Origin: CATOSP01 sp965197545
GTDB lineage: Bacteria; Chloroflexota; Dehalococcoidia; Lucifugimonadales; UBA3495
Reading direction: 5' to 3'
NCBI GenBank assembly: GCA_965197545.1
Contig: CBDANJ010000008.1
Coordinates: forward strand, 2,356,001 to 2,420,000
Length of the DNA: 64,000 nucleotides
In this document: positions 19,123 through 28,112 of the stretch, piece by piece
Layout of the letters: every line of letters starts with the position of its first letter
Position numbering within the stretch: the stretch's first letter is position 1
Position numbers and translations under genes: made by a program
Notes under the pieces: model-generated
What the model was told of the DNA's origin: nothing
The model's input: the letters and a program-made list of their open reading frames with translations, nothing else
Database searches by the model: none

Positions 19123-20748
19123 ATGACGAGTCTTGAGAGAGCTTTTGAGGAAATCGACCGGTTCGTGGAACATCGAATGACGGAAGTCAACATGCCGGGA
19201 TTGGTCCTAGCGGTTACCGACCGGGAGAAGTCGCTCCGGGTGGTCCCCTTCGGCTATGCCGACTTGGCTTCCGGTAGGCCAATGCAACCCAGCTCGATGT
19301 TCGAGATCGGGTCTATCGGCAAGTCCTTCACCAACGTTGCGTTAATGCAACTTCGCGACGAGGGCCGCCTGAACTTACATGAGCCGGTGTCGCGCTACCT
19401 GCCGTGGTTCGATGTACAGTCCGGCTTTGGGCCCATCACCCCCCACCACCTGATGACTCACACCTCGGGCCTGGTCACCGGCACCGATATAGGGCCCCAT
19501 GGTCTCTATGAATCATGGGCCTTGCGGGACAGCCGGACCGGCGCTCCCCCTGGAGAGTACTTCCGCTACTCGAATATCGGATACAAGACTTTGGGTTTCC
19601 TACTGGAGGAAGTGGACGGAAGATCATATCAACACGCTATACAAAGGAGAGTACTCGATCCCCTGGGCATGCGCGATTCCCACCCAGTCATTGGATTCGA
19701 GACACGAAAGCGGGCGGCCGTAGGTTACCGAAGTTTTTATGACGACCGGCCGGAGCATAGGGAGCACGGGCTCGTACCGGCGCTGTGGACCGAGTACGGT
19801 GTGGGAGATGGCTGTCAGGCATCTACCGCTGAGGATATGGCCGTCTATTTGAGGATGCTCATGGACCGGGGCCATGGACCAACCGGCCGGATAATGTCTG
19901 AGGAGAGTTTCGGCCTAATGACCCGGAGGGTAATACCAACCCAACAGTGGGGAGGAGCATACTACGGGTACGGGCTCACTTTGGCCGATGTCGAAGGCCA
20001 CGCCTACCTGGGCCACGGCGGCAGCACTCCCGGGTTCGTGGCGGCCATGGTCGCCGACCTGGACGACGGGATCGGAATCGTAGTCCTGGTCAACGGCTGC
20101 GTCGAGTCTTACGGCTCCATTGGGATGGCGATGCACCTTCTCAGCCTGTTGCGGGCCGGAGTGCGCCAACAGGAAATGCCTCCTCTGCCATCGGTTAGCG
20201 ACCCGGCCTCGGTGAGCAATGCGGCGGATTACGCCGGTTCCTATTGCGGCGACGGGGACCCTCTAGTCCTCACGGCCCAAGGCGGGCAATTGGCGCTGGA
20301 ATATCACGGTCAGGATATCGTTCTGCAACGGTGCGGCGATGCCGTCTTCTACGTGCCGCACCCAGACATGGAGCATTTCCTGTTGGAGTTCGGGCGCGAT
20401 GGGGACCGGGTCGTGGAGGTATTCCACGGTCCCAGGTGGTATGTTGGCGAGGGTTATTCCGGCACGAAGAGCTTCGACTACCCTGGTGAGTGGGAGAGCT
20501 TCCTCGGGCACTACCGGGCTTACAATTTCGGCCTGACCAATTTCCGTATTGTGCTCCGGAAAGGCACACTATTGTTGGTCTATCCAAACGGCGGTCACGA
20601 GCCCTTGGCCCCCTTGGGGAACGACCTATTTCGGATCGGTGAAGACCCGCGCTCACCCGAAACCCTCCGTTTCGATGCGGTAGCGTCGGGCAGGGCGCTA
20701 CGCGCAAACTATTCCGGCTGTCCCTATTACCGCACCTACACTCTTTAG
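19123..20748 (+). CDS. Serine hydrolase, class C beta-lactamase/penicillin-binding-protein-like
   Basis: 541 residues. The three catalytic elements are in order: S-x-x-K in FEIGSIGKSFTN near residue 66, Y-x-N in FRYSNIGYK near 150 and the HGGSTPGF triad substitute for KTG near 300. The C-terminal 200 residues form an extra beta-rich domain seen in esterase-like members. Such proteins are peptidases, esterases or D-aminopeptidases more often than lactamases. No signal peptide is evident, so a cytoplasmic location is likely. Start ATG 19123 follows GGAGGAG by 6 bases. The gene is isolated. Confidence 0.88.
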   Translation: MTSLERAFEEIDRFVEHRMTEVNMPGLVLAVTDREKSLRVVPFGYADLASGRPMQPSSMFEIGSIGKSFTNVALMQLRDEGRLNLHEPVSRYLPWFDVQSGFGPITPHHLMTHTSGLVTGTDIGPHGLYESWALRDSRTGAPPGEYFRYSNIGYKTLGFLLEEVDGRSYQHAIQRRVLDPLGMRDSHPVIGFETRKRAAVGYRSFYDDRPEHREHGLVPALWTEYGVGDGCQASTAEDMAVYLRMLMDRGHGPTGRIMSEESFGLMTRRVIPTQQWGGAYYGYGLTLADVEGHAYLGHGGSTPGFVAAMVADLDDGIGIVVLVNGCVESYGSIGMAMHLLSLLRAGVRQQEMPPLPSVSDPASVSNAADYAGSYCGDGDPLVLTAQGGQLALEYHGQDIVLQRCGDAVFYVPHPDMEHFLLEFGRDGDRVVEVFHGPRWYVGEGYSGTKSFDYPGEWESFLGHYRAYNFGLTNFRIVLRKGTLLLVYPNGGHEPLAPLGNDLFRIGEDPRSPETLRFDAVASGRALRANYSGCPYYRTYTL

Positions 20749-21297
20749 AGTGGGGTGGTCCGGTCGACAATAGGCGTGCCTCGTTGCCGCTATTTCAGTC
20801 AGGCGCTACTCTTACTCTCAAAACTATTTCCACTATTTTAGAGGACCCCGACTGGGATTTGAGTAAGCCGTTAAGTACCAAAGGAGTTGGACCCCTTGAC
20901 TGCTTCATTTTCGCCTTTCATCGGACCGTGAGCCGATCCATTCACCATAGCGTCCCGAAGCCGTCCGGTTGGCAACGTTCCGCAGTGGCCTTCAAGAGCA
21001 CAATGGCCAAGCCGACACCGGCTAGGCTTCCACCCCGGGTCGCCAAGCTTGGGGAGTGGTAAAATGGTCGAAATATGATTCCTTGGCATGGAGCGCCGAG
21101 CGATTCGAACGGGTGTGGTTTGGTTGGTCAGTTCAAGTGAGATTGGTTAATAAACACCCTGACCCTACAAAAAGTTAAAAGACCGAAGCTGCGTATTCTG
21201 TATTCATCCAGATGGCGGTTCCTCAAGATAAAGGTTCCCCGGCCCGCCGACACATATAGAAGGATGCAGAATGCCAGGAATCTAAGGAGCGCGCATC
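20749..21297. other. Intergenic, nothing recognised
   Basis: About 550 bp. The frames here are short and unconvincing. The last bases provide AAGGAGCG upstream of the Gfo/Idh/MocA start at 21298. I see no repeat, RNA or IS end. Confidence 0.4.
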
Positions 21298-22395
21298 ATG
21301 GCAGACAAGATCCGCCTCGGGTTTGTGGGTGCGAACGTAAACTCGACCTGGGCCTCTCAGTCGCACTTCCCGGCGCTACTGGCCAGTCCGGACGTCGAGT
21401 TTACCGCAGTTTGCACCACCCGGCCCGAGAGCGCGGAAGAGGCCCGCCAAGCCTTTGGAGCGAAGCTTGCCTTCCATGATTTCCGGGCAATGGCAGCGTC
21501 TCCGGAGATCGACGCGGTGGCCGTGGTTGTGCGCGTGCCATCGCACTATGAGCCAACTAAGGCTGCCATCGAAGCTGGCAAGCACGTCTTCACCGAGTGG
21601 CCTTTGGGACGGAATACCGCCGAAGCCGAGGAACTTGCAACTCTGGCCCGGGACAAAGGTGTGCAAACCGCGGTGGGTCTGCAATCGCGAGTTAGTCCGG
21701 CGTTGTTGTATATCAAGGAACAAATTGAGGCCGGTTATGTGGGCGAGGTACTCTCGTGTCATGTAACCACCATGCGCGATGGCGCGATGGAACGCCGTTC
21801 CAGCGGCACCTGGCAACGCGATGCCAGCCTGGGGGCAAACACCCTGACCATCGCCAACGGACACGTCATTGACGCCCTGCGCTTCGTGGCTGGCAACTTC
21901 ATCCGGGTGGCGTGCATGGTCAGCACCCAAGCAAAACAATGGTACGAGACCGATACCCAGCGGTTTGTGGAAGTCACATCTCCGGATAATGTGCGAGTCA
22001 GCGGACAGTTGGAGAGCGGCGCGGCAGCGTCGGTCCATGTTGGATCTGTCCCCTGGGCAGGCAGCGGCTTTCGAATGGAGATCTACGGGCGGGAAGGCAC
22101 ACTGGTCGCCACGGGGAGCGTTTCGTCGCAGCGCGGTGAGATGCTGCGGGTTCAGGGAGCACGGGGAAGCCACGAGTTGCGGGACCTGGCTATACCTGAG
22201 CGTTTCGTTTATGTGCCGGCCGACTTCCCCCGAGGCGATCCCTTCAACGTCGGGCAGATATATAGCCTGTTCGCCGAGGCGGTCCGGACCGGACAGAACC
22301 GCCTGCCGACCTTCGATGTAGCGGTTGACCTGCACCGTTTCCTCGATACCATCAAACAGGCGTCGGACACGGGCCGGGAGCTGCCGGTCGCCTGA
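21298..22395 (+). CDS. Gfo/Idh/MocA family NAD(P)-dependent oxidoreductase
   Basis: 365 residues. The N-terminal Rossmann region IRLGFVGANVNSTWASQSHFPALLASP binds the dinucleotide, with GAN replacing the usual GxGxxG. The EWPLGRNTAEAEEL segment corresponds to the conserved EKP motif, here EWP. The C-terminal domain holds the substrate pocket. It likely oxidises a sugar, inositol or related polyol; the specificity is unknown. The gene ends convergently with the alpha/beta hydrolase across a large terminator hairpin. Confidence 0.88.
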   Translation: MADKIRLGFVGANVNSTWASQSHFPALLASPDVEFTAVCTTRPESAEEARQAFGAKLAFHDFRAMAASPEIDAVAVVVRVPSHYEPTKAAIEAGKHVFTEWPLGRNTAEAEELATLARDKGVQTAVGLQSRVSPALLYIKEQIEAGYVGEVLSCHVTTMRDGAMERRSSGTWQRDASLGANTLTIANGHVIDALRFVAGNFIRVACMVSTQAKQWYETDTQRFVEVTSPDNVRVSGQLESGAAASVHVGSVPWAGSGFRMEIYGREGTLVATGSVSSQRGEMLRVQGARGSHELRDLAIPERFVYVPADFPRGDPFNVGQIYSLFAEAVRTGQNRLPTFDVAVDLHRFLDTIKQASDTGRELPVA

Positions 22396-22443
22396 AAGGG
22401 ACCCGCGAACTCAACTGGAAGCTGGTCTCCCAGCCGAAATTCC

Positions 22444-22499
22444 AAGGCCCCGCCACTTCCGTTCATCACCCGGAGATGATTGGAAGCCAGCGGGGCCTT
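22444..22499. terminator. Bidirectional terminator between convergent genes
   Basis: The outer stem AAGGCCCCGC / GCGGGGCCTT encloses complementary inner segments (ACTTCC/GGAAG, TCATC/GATGA), giving one long hairpin between two convergent stop codons. Confidence 0.7.
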
Positions 22500-22523
22500 A
22501 ATAGATTTGGCGGTACGGAGTTG

Positions 22524-23285
22524 TCAGGCCGCCGCGGTTGCCGGCTCATGGGTCTTCAGGAAGCGCCGGGCGTGGGCTACCACCTCGTCGATGTGCTCCT
22601 GCGAGTCTTTCCAGGGGAAAATAGTCACCTCGGAGTTCGGGGCCAGGCTGGCAACCTCCATCGCGCACTCGTATGGGTGCGCCGGCACATCGTCGGGCGC
22701 TATCAGCAATGGTGTCTGCAGGGCACGCACGAAGTCGCGGGACACGGTGAAAACGAAGTCGGCGCGGTCGGTGTACATACTGGTCAGGAAGTTATGGATC
22801 ATGTCCATTGTGATTTCGGGACGCTTCTCGCAAAGAGGCGGCCCCCATCCAGTTATATTGTTCTGGTAGAAAATGTCCGGCATATCCGGCCTGAACCCGC
22901 TGGGTTGCATCAACGCCGCCGCCACAATACGCTCCTGGGCCAGCCTGAGCAGGTTGTGGATCAACGGCCCGCCGATGCAGAATCCCATGACCATGAATTC
23001 CTTGATGCCGAGATGGTCCATCAGCCCTAGTTGGTCATCGGAGTGTGCATCCCAGGGGCGGTCGATCTCCAGTGGGCCACTGGATTGGCCCCCATTAGCA
23101 TTGCGTAGATCGGCGGCGATACAGTGGAAGTCGTCTTTGTAGGTCTCCATAGGGTTGAAGGGCCCGGACCTCTGCAAACCTGCCACGGTGGAATTTAGTC
23201 CGCCACCCGGGATGATAAGCAGGGGGAATCCCGAACCGGCCTCTTCGTAGTAGATACGGTTGGGGCCTCTTTCGTAGAACGGCAT
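22524..23285 (-). CDS. Alpha/beta hydrolase with a cysteine at the nucleophile elbow
   Basis: 253 residues. PLLIIPGGGLNSTVAG is the oxyanion strand, and MVMGFCIGGPLIH is the nucleophile elbow, where Cys103 replaces the usual serine, as in dienelactone hydrolases (GYCLGG). The acid and histidine are probably D/E in APDDVPAHPY and H in SQEHIDEVVAH near residue 233. No signal peptide. It faces the miaB gene divergently across about 600 bp. Annotation as a plain alpha/beta hydrolase is safe; the thiol chemistry is inference. Confidence 0.85.
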   Translation of the reverse strand: MPFYERGPNRIYYEEAGSGFPLLIIPGGGLNSTVAGLQRSGPFNPMETYKDDFHCIAADLRNANGGQSSGPLEIDRPWDAHSDDQLGLMDHLGIKEFMVMGFCIGGPLIHNLLRLAQERIVAAALMQPSGFRPDMPDIFYQNNITGWGPPLCEKRPEITMDMIHNFLTSMYTDRADFVFTVSRDFVRALQTPLLIAPDDVPAHPYECAMEVASLAPNSEVTIFPWKDSQEHIDEVVAHARRFLKTHEPATAAA

Positions 23286-23886
23286 GGCGATTCTCCTCCA
23301 TCAGCGAGTTACAAAGATTACTTGATGTCTAACCAGCAGGCAGGCCGGAAGCCGCGGCACAACATCCGGAAGCGGCGTGTTGTACGGGATTGTGCTCCGT
23401 CTGCCTATTCTGGCGTTGAATCTAACCCAAGATGGCTCAAATGGTCAAGATGACGGCCCGGAACTGCTAGATGCAGCGGTAGTTCGGTATGAACCATGCA
23501 CATCGGGAACCCAAAGACAGCGTGGAGATATGGAGATCTGTAGTGCCGCCCACTTGAAGTGGACCCCATCAGTTGGACAGGCAGGACGGCGAAGTGTCTC
23601 ACACATTGTCAATAGTGCGCGAGACCAAAGGCCGGGTTGTGCGGTTCTCAGGCGTGGAGGTGTGCTACAATTTGGTCAGCAACAACGTTGCCTGCCGTCG
23701 ATACCGGCGTTGGAGGACACGGGACTATCGACGCAAAGTGCGCATCAACGGCAGAGCGGTATACGCGGCAACGTAGGAATCTCGTTTAGCCTTAATAAAG
23801 GCGTGGATATAGTATCAATAACGGGGTAATTCACTCCGCCATCGCCGACGATCCCCGATTCTGATTCCCGTGTATACACTTATATA
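23286..23886. other. Divergent intergenic region with an IS3-end remnant
   Basis: About 600 bp. The stretch AGTGGACCCCATCAGTTGG at about 23558-23576 matches an IS3-family end seen again at about 53490-53512, so an IS3 element was probably here. Short open frames nearby are not convincing. Directly before miaB is the palindrome GTGTATACAC (23871-23880) and an AT-rich TTATATAATGG with no visible Shine-Dalgarno site. Confidence 0.45.
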
Positions 23887-25185
23887 ATGGAAACGTTCCA
23901 TATCTGGACTATCGGCTGTCAGATGAACAAGGCCGACTCCGAACGGTTGGGGTCAGCCCTGGAACAATTGGGCCTGCGCCCTGCGGACCGGGCCTCAGAT
24001 GCCGATGTTGTAGTCCTCAATTCCTGCGTTGTGCGTCAGAACGCGGAAGACAAGGTGGTGGTCAACCTCCAAAACACCGCCCCGCTCAAGAAACAGCGGG
24101 ACGATCGAGTCGTGGCCCTCATGGGTTGCATGGTCGGCCCCAAGTCCGACGATCTGGCCAAGCGCTTCCCCTTCGTTGACCTGTTCATGCGGCCCCAGGA
24201 ATACGGCCCCCTCCTCGACCTGGTGGGCGACCGCCTCGGCCTCGACTGGCAGGGCTGCGTCGGCTCCCTGGCCCCGGCCCAACCCGGCGTCACCTGCTAC
24301 GTCCCCATCATCCACGGCTGCGACCTCATGTGCACATTCTGCGTCATACCCTACCGCCGTGGACGCCAGGTGAGCCGCCCTCTCGACGAAGTGGTCCACG
24401 AGGTGGAGTTGCTGTCCGCCAGAGGCGTAAAGGAAGTGACCGTCCTCGGCCAGACCGTAGACGCCTACGGCTATGACCTGGAAGAAAAGACCGACCTGGC
24501 CGAGCTTTTGACCGGACTCAACGAAATCCCGGACTTGGACCGCATCCGGTTTCTGACTTCCCATCCCTCATTTATGAGTGACCGGCTGATCCAGGCTGTG
24601 GCCGCGCTCCCCAAAGTCTGCGAGCACGTCAACCTTCCCGTCCAGTCCGGCGACGATGAAGTCCTATCCCGGATGCGGCGCCCCTACACCAGCTCCGACT
24701 ACACGGACCTGGTCCGGAACATCAGGGATACCGTCCCCGGTGTGTCCCTCAGCACGGACCTGATTGTCGGCTTCCCAGGCGAGACCGAAGAACAATTCCG
24801 GCATTCAGTGGACCTGCTGACGGAGCTGCGCCTGGACAAGGTCCACTGCGCGGCCTATTCCACTCGCCCCGGCACCACCGCCGGCCGGACGATGGAGGAC
24901 GACATACCCGGCGAAGAAAAAGTGCGCCGGAGAGACGAGGTCGACCAGCTGCAAGAACGCATCCTTTCAGAGATCAACGCTGCCTTGGTGGGACAAGAGG
25001 CGGAGGTTTTGGTGGAGGACCGCCGTAAAGAAAAGTGGCGGGGCAGGACGCGATCGGATAAACTGGTCTTTTTCCAGGATGACCGCGACCTCCGGGGAAA
25101 GCTCGTCAACGTCGGCATCACCGGGGCAGGCCCCTGGTCATTGCAAGGAGAACCGGTACCCAGTCGTATAAATCTGACTGGCTGA
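23887..25185 (+). CDS. miaB: tRNA-2-methylthio-N6-dimethylallyladenosine synthase MiaB
   Basis: 432 residues with the three methylthiotransferase domains. The N-terminal UPF0004 domain starts FHIWTIGCQMNKADSERL, with further cysteines in LNSCVVRQNAEDK and MGCMVG. The radical-SAM cluster motif is CDLMCTFC near residue 143-150, and a C-terminal TRAM domain begins around residue 370. It adds a methylthio group to A37 of tRNAs reading UNN codons. miaB and nadA are 11 bp apart and probably co-transcribed; both encode 4Fe-4S enzymes. Confidence 0.9.
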   Translation: METFHIWTIGCQMNKADSERLGSALEQLGLRPADRASDADVVVLNSCVVRQNAEDKVVVNLQNTAPLKKQRDDRVVALMGCMVGPKSDDLAKRFPFVDLFMRPQEYGPLLDLVGDRLGLDWQGCVGSLAPAQPGVTCYVPIIHGCDLMCTFCVIPYRRGRQVSRPLDEVVHEVELLSARGVKEVTVLGQTVDAYGYDLEEKTDLAELLTGLNEIPDLDRIRFLTSHPSFMSDRLIQAVAALPKVCEHVNLPVQSGDDEVLSRMRRPYTSSDYTDLVRNIRDTVPGVSLSTDLIVGFPGETEEQFRHSVDLLTELRLDKVHCAAYSTRPGTTAGRTMEDDIPGEEKVRRRDEVDQLQERILSEINAALVGQEAEVLVEDRRKEKWRGRTRSDKLVFFQDDRDLRGKLVNVGITGAGPWSLQGEPVPSRINLTG

Positions 25186-25196
25186 GGGAACAGACT

Positions 25197-26405
25197 ATGG
25201 CCACCAGGACCCGACCGGCAACCATACCCATAACCGAGATCGAACACGCGGCCTTCTGCAAGACGGAAGACGAACTGCCCGCCAAGTCGCTCGCCGAAGA
25301 ATTGGCGGTTAACGTCCGTTGGCAAAATATCTCGCCCGAATACTTGCACCTGAGCCCGGAAGAATTGGATGAACGCATCCACGCCGCCCGGGAGAAGCTG
25401 GGCTCCGCCGTAACCGTCCTGGGCCACCACTACCAGCGTGAGGAAGTCATCAAGTACGCTGACTTCCAGGGCGATTCGTTCCTCCTCTCCCAGGAGGCGG
25501 CCAACCTGCCCGACGCCGAGTACATTCTCTTCTGCGGCGTCCACTTCATGGCCGAGACCGCCTGCATCCTCTCCGCCCTTCATCAAAAGGTGATTCTGCC
25601 CAACATTACCGCTGGCTGCTCCATGGCCGATATGGCACCGATGGAAGACGTCGAAGACGCCTGGCAGGACCTCCAGGACATTCTGGGTGACCACGGCGGA
25701 ATCGTCCCGGTGACCTACATGAACTCCATCGCCGGGATCAAGGCGCTGTGCGGGCGCAACGGCGGCGCGGTCTGCACCTCGTCAAACGCAACCGCCGTAC
25801 TGAAATGGGGCTTCCAACAGGGAGAGCGCATCCTGTTCCTGCCCGACCAACACCTGGGACGCAACACCGCCCTTAAGCTGGGGATCCCAACCGACAAGAT
25901 GGTGGTCTGGAACCCCTTCAAACGCTTGGGCGGCAACACCCCCGAGCAGTTGCGCGACGCCAAAATGGTCCTTTGGCAAGGCCATTGCTCGGTACATACC
26001 CGCTTTACCGTCAAGCAAATTCAGGCGGCCCGCGAACGCTACCCCGACGTCACCGTCCTGGTCCACCCCGAATGCACGATGGAAACTGTCCAGGCCGCTG
26101 ACATGGACGGCTCCACCGAGTTCATCCGAAAGGCTATCAACGAGGCTCCCGCCGGCAGTAAGTGGGCAGTGGGCACCGAGATCAGCTTGGTCAACCGCCT
26201 CGCCCTCAACAACCCGGACAAGACCGTCTTCTGCCTAGACCCCGTGATCTGCCCCTGTTCCACCATGTACCGCATCCACCCCGCCTACGTTCTTTGGGTG
26301 CTGGAGGGCCTGATCGCGGGCCACGTGATCAACGAAATCACCGTCCCCGGCCAGATCCAGCAAGAAGCCCAGGTGGCCCTCGACCGGATGCTCGCCCTGC
26401 GCTAG
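25197..26405 (+). CDS. nadA: Quinolinate synthase NadA
   Basis: 402 residues. Family landmarks are VLGHHYQREEVIKYADFQGDS, ILFCGVHFMAETA, TAGCSMADMA, LVHPECTMETV and CPCSTMYRIHP, which supply the three cysteines of the 4Fe-4S cluster. NadA condenses iminoaspartate with dihydroxyacetone phosphate to quinolinate in de novo NAD synthesis. nadC lies 3.2 kb downstream on the same strand, but no nadB is in the window. A GAGG ribosome site precedes ATG 25197. A tail-like fragment recurs at 28024-28077. Confidence 0.93.
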   Translation: MATRTRPATIPITEIEHAAFCKTEDELPAKSLAEELAVNVRWQNISPEYLHLSPEELDERIHAAREKLGSAVTVLGHHYQREEVIKYADFQGDSFLLSQEAANLPDAEYILFCGVHFMAETACILSALHQKVILPNITAGCSMADMAPMEDVEDAWQDLQDILGDHGGIVPVTYMNSIAGIKALCGRNGGAVCTSSNATAVLKWGFQQGERILFLPDQHLGRNTALKLGIPTDKMVVWNPFKRLGGNTPEQLRDAKMVLWQGHCSVHTRFTVKQIQAARERYPDVTVLVHPECTMETVQAADMDGSTEFIRKAINEAPAGSKWAVGTEISLVNRLALNNPDKTVFCLDPVICPCSTMYRIHPAYVLWVLEGLIAGHVINEITVPGQIQQEAQVALDRMLALR

Positions 26406-26484
26406 GGGGGCGGATTTGTTGGTATCGTCTCCCATGCTGCCCTATGCCAAAGCTCCGAGAACATTTCTATAGTTACGAACAGCG

Positions 26485-27039
26485 ATGGTAGTTACGAAAA
26501 AGGATCTGCTTACCGCCGACGACTTGTTGCGCCTCTACAGCAAGGGCGTCAAGGGAGAGTTGATCCGGGGAGTCCTAGCCCAAACCGTGCCTGCCGGAGG
26601 GGAACACGGCGAGATTGCCATGACGCTCGGCTCTGCATTACTAGCGTTTGTCAAACCGGGCCGTCTTGGCAGGGTGTTTGGGACCGACTCCGGAGTCTGG
26701 TTGGAAAACGACCCTGATGTCGTGCGGGAACCGGATGTGGCTTTCATCTCCGCAGAGAAACTGCCCCTGAACATACGAAATCCGGGCTACTACCGAGGGC
26801 GTCCTGATCTGGTCGCGGAAATCGTATCTCCCACCGACACCGCGCGGGGGGTCTACGACAAAGCCCGGATGTGGCTTAGCCACGGTGTATCGCTAGTATG
26901 GGTGGTACACCCCGGCACGAGGACCGTAGACGTCTATTCGTTAGGTTCCTCGACCTCTACGCTGATGGAAGATGATACCCTGGAAGGCGGCGCAGCACTG
27001 CCGGGGTTTACCCTACCAGTGAGGGAAATTTTTGAGTAG
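26485..27039 (+). CDS. Uma2 family endonuclease-like protein (DUF820)
   Basis: 184 residues. Typical DUF820 features are LTADDLLRLYSKGVKGELIRG, REPDVAFISAEKL, the PD-(D/E)XK-like core RPDLVAEIVSPTD and YDKARMWLSHGVSLVWVVHP. Uma2 proteins have the restriction-endonuclease fold; they are often expanded in cyanobacteria and Chloroflexota and their biological role is unsettled. The gene sits 79 bp after nadA and is followed by two opposed protease genes. Start ATG 26485 has no strong ribosome site. Confidence 0.85.
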   Translation: MVVTKKDLLTADDLLRLYSKGVKGELIRGVLAQTVPAGGEHGEIAMTLGSALLAFVKPGRLGRVFGTDSGVWLENDPDVVREPDVAFISAEKLPLNIRNPGYYRGRPDLVAEIVSPTDTARGVYDKARMWLSHGVSLVWVVHPGTRTVDVYSLGSSTSTLMEDDTLEGGAALPGFTLPVREIFE

Positions 27040-27126
27040 AGACCCGGCATTGCCGGCCTCCGCTGGTATCCAACTCCGGTCCACGCATCAAGTGAACCCT
27101 GGGACGCTGCAATGTCGGCGTCCGCC

Positions 27127-27480
27127 TCATATCAACATGTCGACCCGATGAAGCTCGCCCCGCGTGGGATCGACTTCGTAACCCAGGGACTCGAGGGCCG
27201 TAACACCCAAAACCGCCGGGTCGGTTTCGCCGCCGAACACCACCGTGACGGTCGCCACCGCATCGCCGTAGCGGATGCGGACTCCGCCGGTCTCGCGGTT
27301 GACTACACCGCCGAAGCCACGAAAATTCGACCGGCCCTCGGGTTGGATCCCCAGCCGGTCCAGCAGCGCCGCTGGCAATACGCTGAGCGTAGCGCCGGTG
27401 TCCACCAAGACGCGGATATCCTCCGACGTAGCCGGGTCCGCCGGATCAGACAAAGCGACGTTTACATGCACGAAACCCAT
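27127..27480 (-). CDS. Retropepsin-like aspartic protease, small (copy 1)
   Basis: 117 residues. VLVDTGATLSVLP contains the clan AA D-T-G-A catalytic motif at residues 27-30, and VLGVTALESLGYEVDP resembles the hydrophobic-hydrophobic-glycine and C-terminal strands of retroviral and archaeal/cyanobacterial small proteases. With one DTG motif it must dimerise to be active. It is clearly paralogous to the next gene in the same orientation (about 50 bp apart). No signal peptide. The function is unknown. Confidence 0.85.
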   Translation of the reverse strand: MGFVHVNVALSDPADPATSEDIRVLVDTGATLSVLPAALLDRLGIQPEGRSNFRGFGGVVNRETGGVRIRYGDAVATVTVVFGGETDPAVLGVTALESLGYEVDPTRGELHRVDMLI

Positions 27481-27530
27481 ATGTAAACTCCTTGATGCTG
27501 CCTAGATCGTATTATATCAGCTCCACACGC

Positions 27531-27884
27531 TCAGATCAGCATATCGACTCGGTGCAACTCTCCGGCGGTCGGATCAACGTCGTAGCCCATCGACTCCAAC
27601 GCCGTAACACCCATAACCGCTGGGTCCGTTTCATCTCCGAAAGCCACCGTCACGCCTGCCTCGACGCTTTCATAACGCATGATCGCATTTCCCACGTCGC
27701 GGGTTACGACGCCGCCGAAACCCCGGAACCTCCGCTGTCCGATTCGCCGGATACGGAGACGTTCCAGAAGACTTGCCGGTAGTACGCTGAGGGTGGCGCC
27801 GGTATCAACCAGGACCCGGACTTCCTCCGTCCGGCCTGGTTCCGATGGATTGGACAGGCCGACGTTGACGTGAACGAAACCCAT
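27531..27884 (-). CDS. Retropepsin-like aspartic protease, small (copy 2)
   Basis: 117 residues and co-linear with copy 1 over the full length: both start MGFVHVN and end GELHRVDMLI, and share VLVDTGATLSVLP. The middle differs most (RLRIRRIGQRRFRGFGG versus DRLGIQPEGRSNFRGFGG). It is the upstream member of the pair. Equal length and conserved motif suggest both copies are functional, perhaps as a heterodimer. Confidence 0.85.
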   Translation of the reverse strand: MGFVHVNVGLSNPSEPGRTEEVRVLVDTGATLSVLPASLLERLRIRRIGQRRFRGFGGVVTRDVGNAIMRYESVEAGVTVAFGDETDPAVMGVTALESMGYDVDPTAGELHRVDMLI

Positions 27885-28023
27885 GACCGACGCCTCCGGG
27901 TTATACTTCCGGGCACTGTCTAATTATACCAGTTTCGGCAGGTCCGGCCTGCGGCAAGGTCCCTTCACCTCGGCAGAACGCAGGGTCGTTCAGTGTTCAC
28001 GGTCGATTGATCCGCCGGACGCG

Positions 28024-28077
28024 GAGCGAATTCAGAGGGACGCGCAAGCCGCCTTGGACTGGATGTTGGCGTTGCGG
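28024..28077 (+). pseudogene. Remnant resembling the 3' end of nadA
   Basis: The translation ERIQRDAQAALDWMLALRW parallels the NadA C-terminus QIQQEAQVALDRMLALR. No further upstream NadA homology is visible, so only the tail survives. It lies past the two proteases, so the Uma2/protease block is bracketed by the real nadA tail and this copy. Confidence 0.5.
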
Positions 28078-28112
28078 TGGCGTATCCCTCGCAGGGGCGT
28101 CTTCTAGTCCCA

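Noticed and set aside
20784..21089. Small open frames between the serine hydrolase and the oxidoreductase
   Set aside because: Short, low-complexity, and without any start signal.
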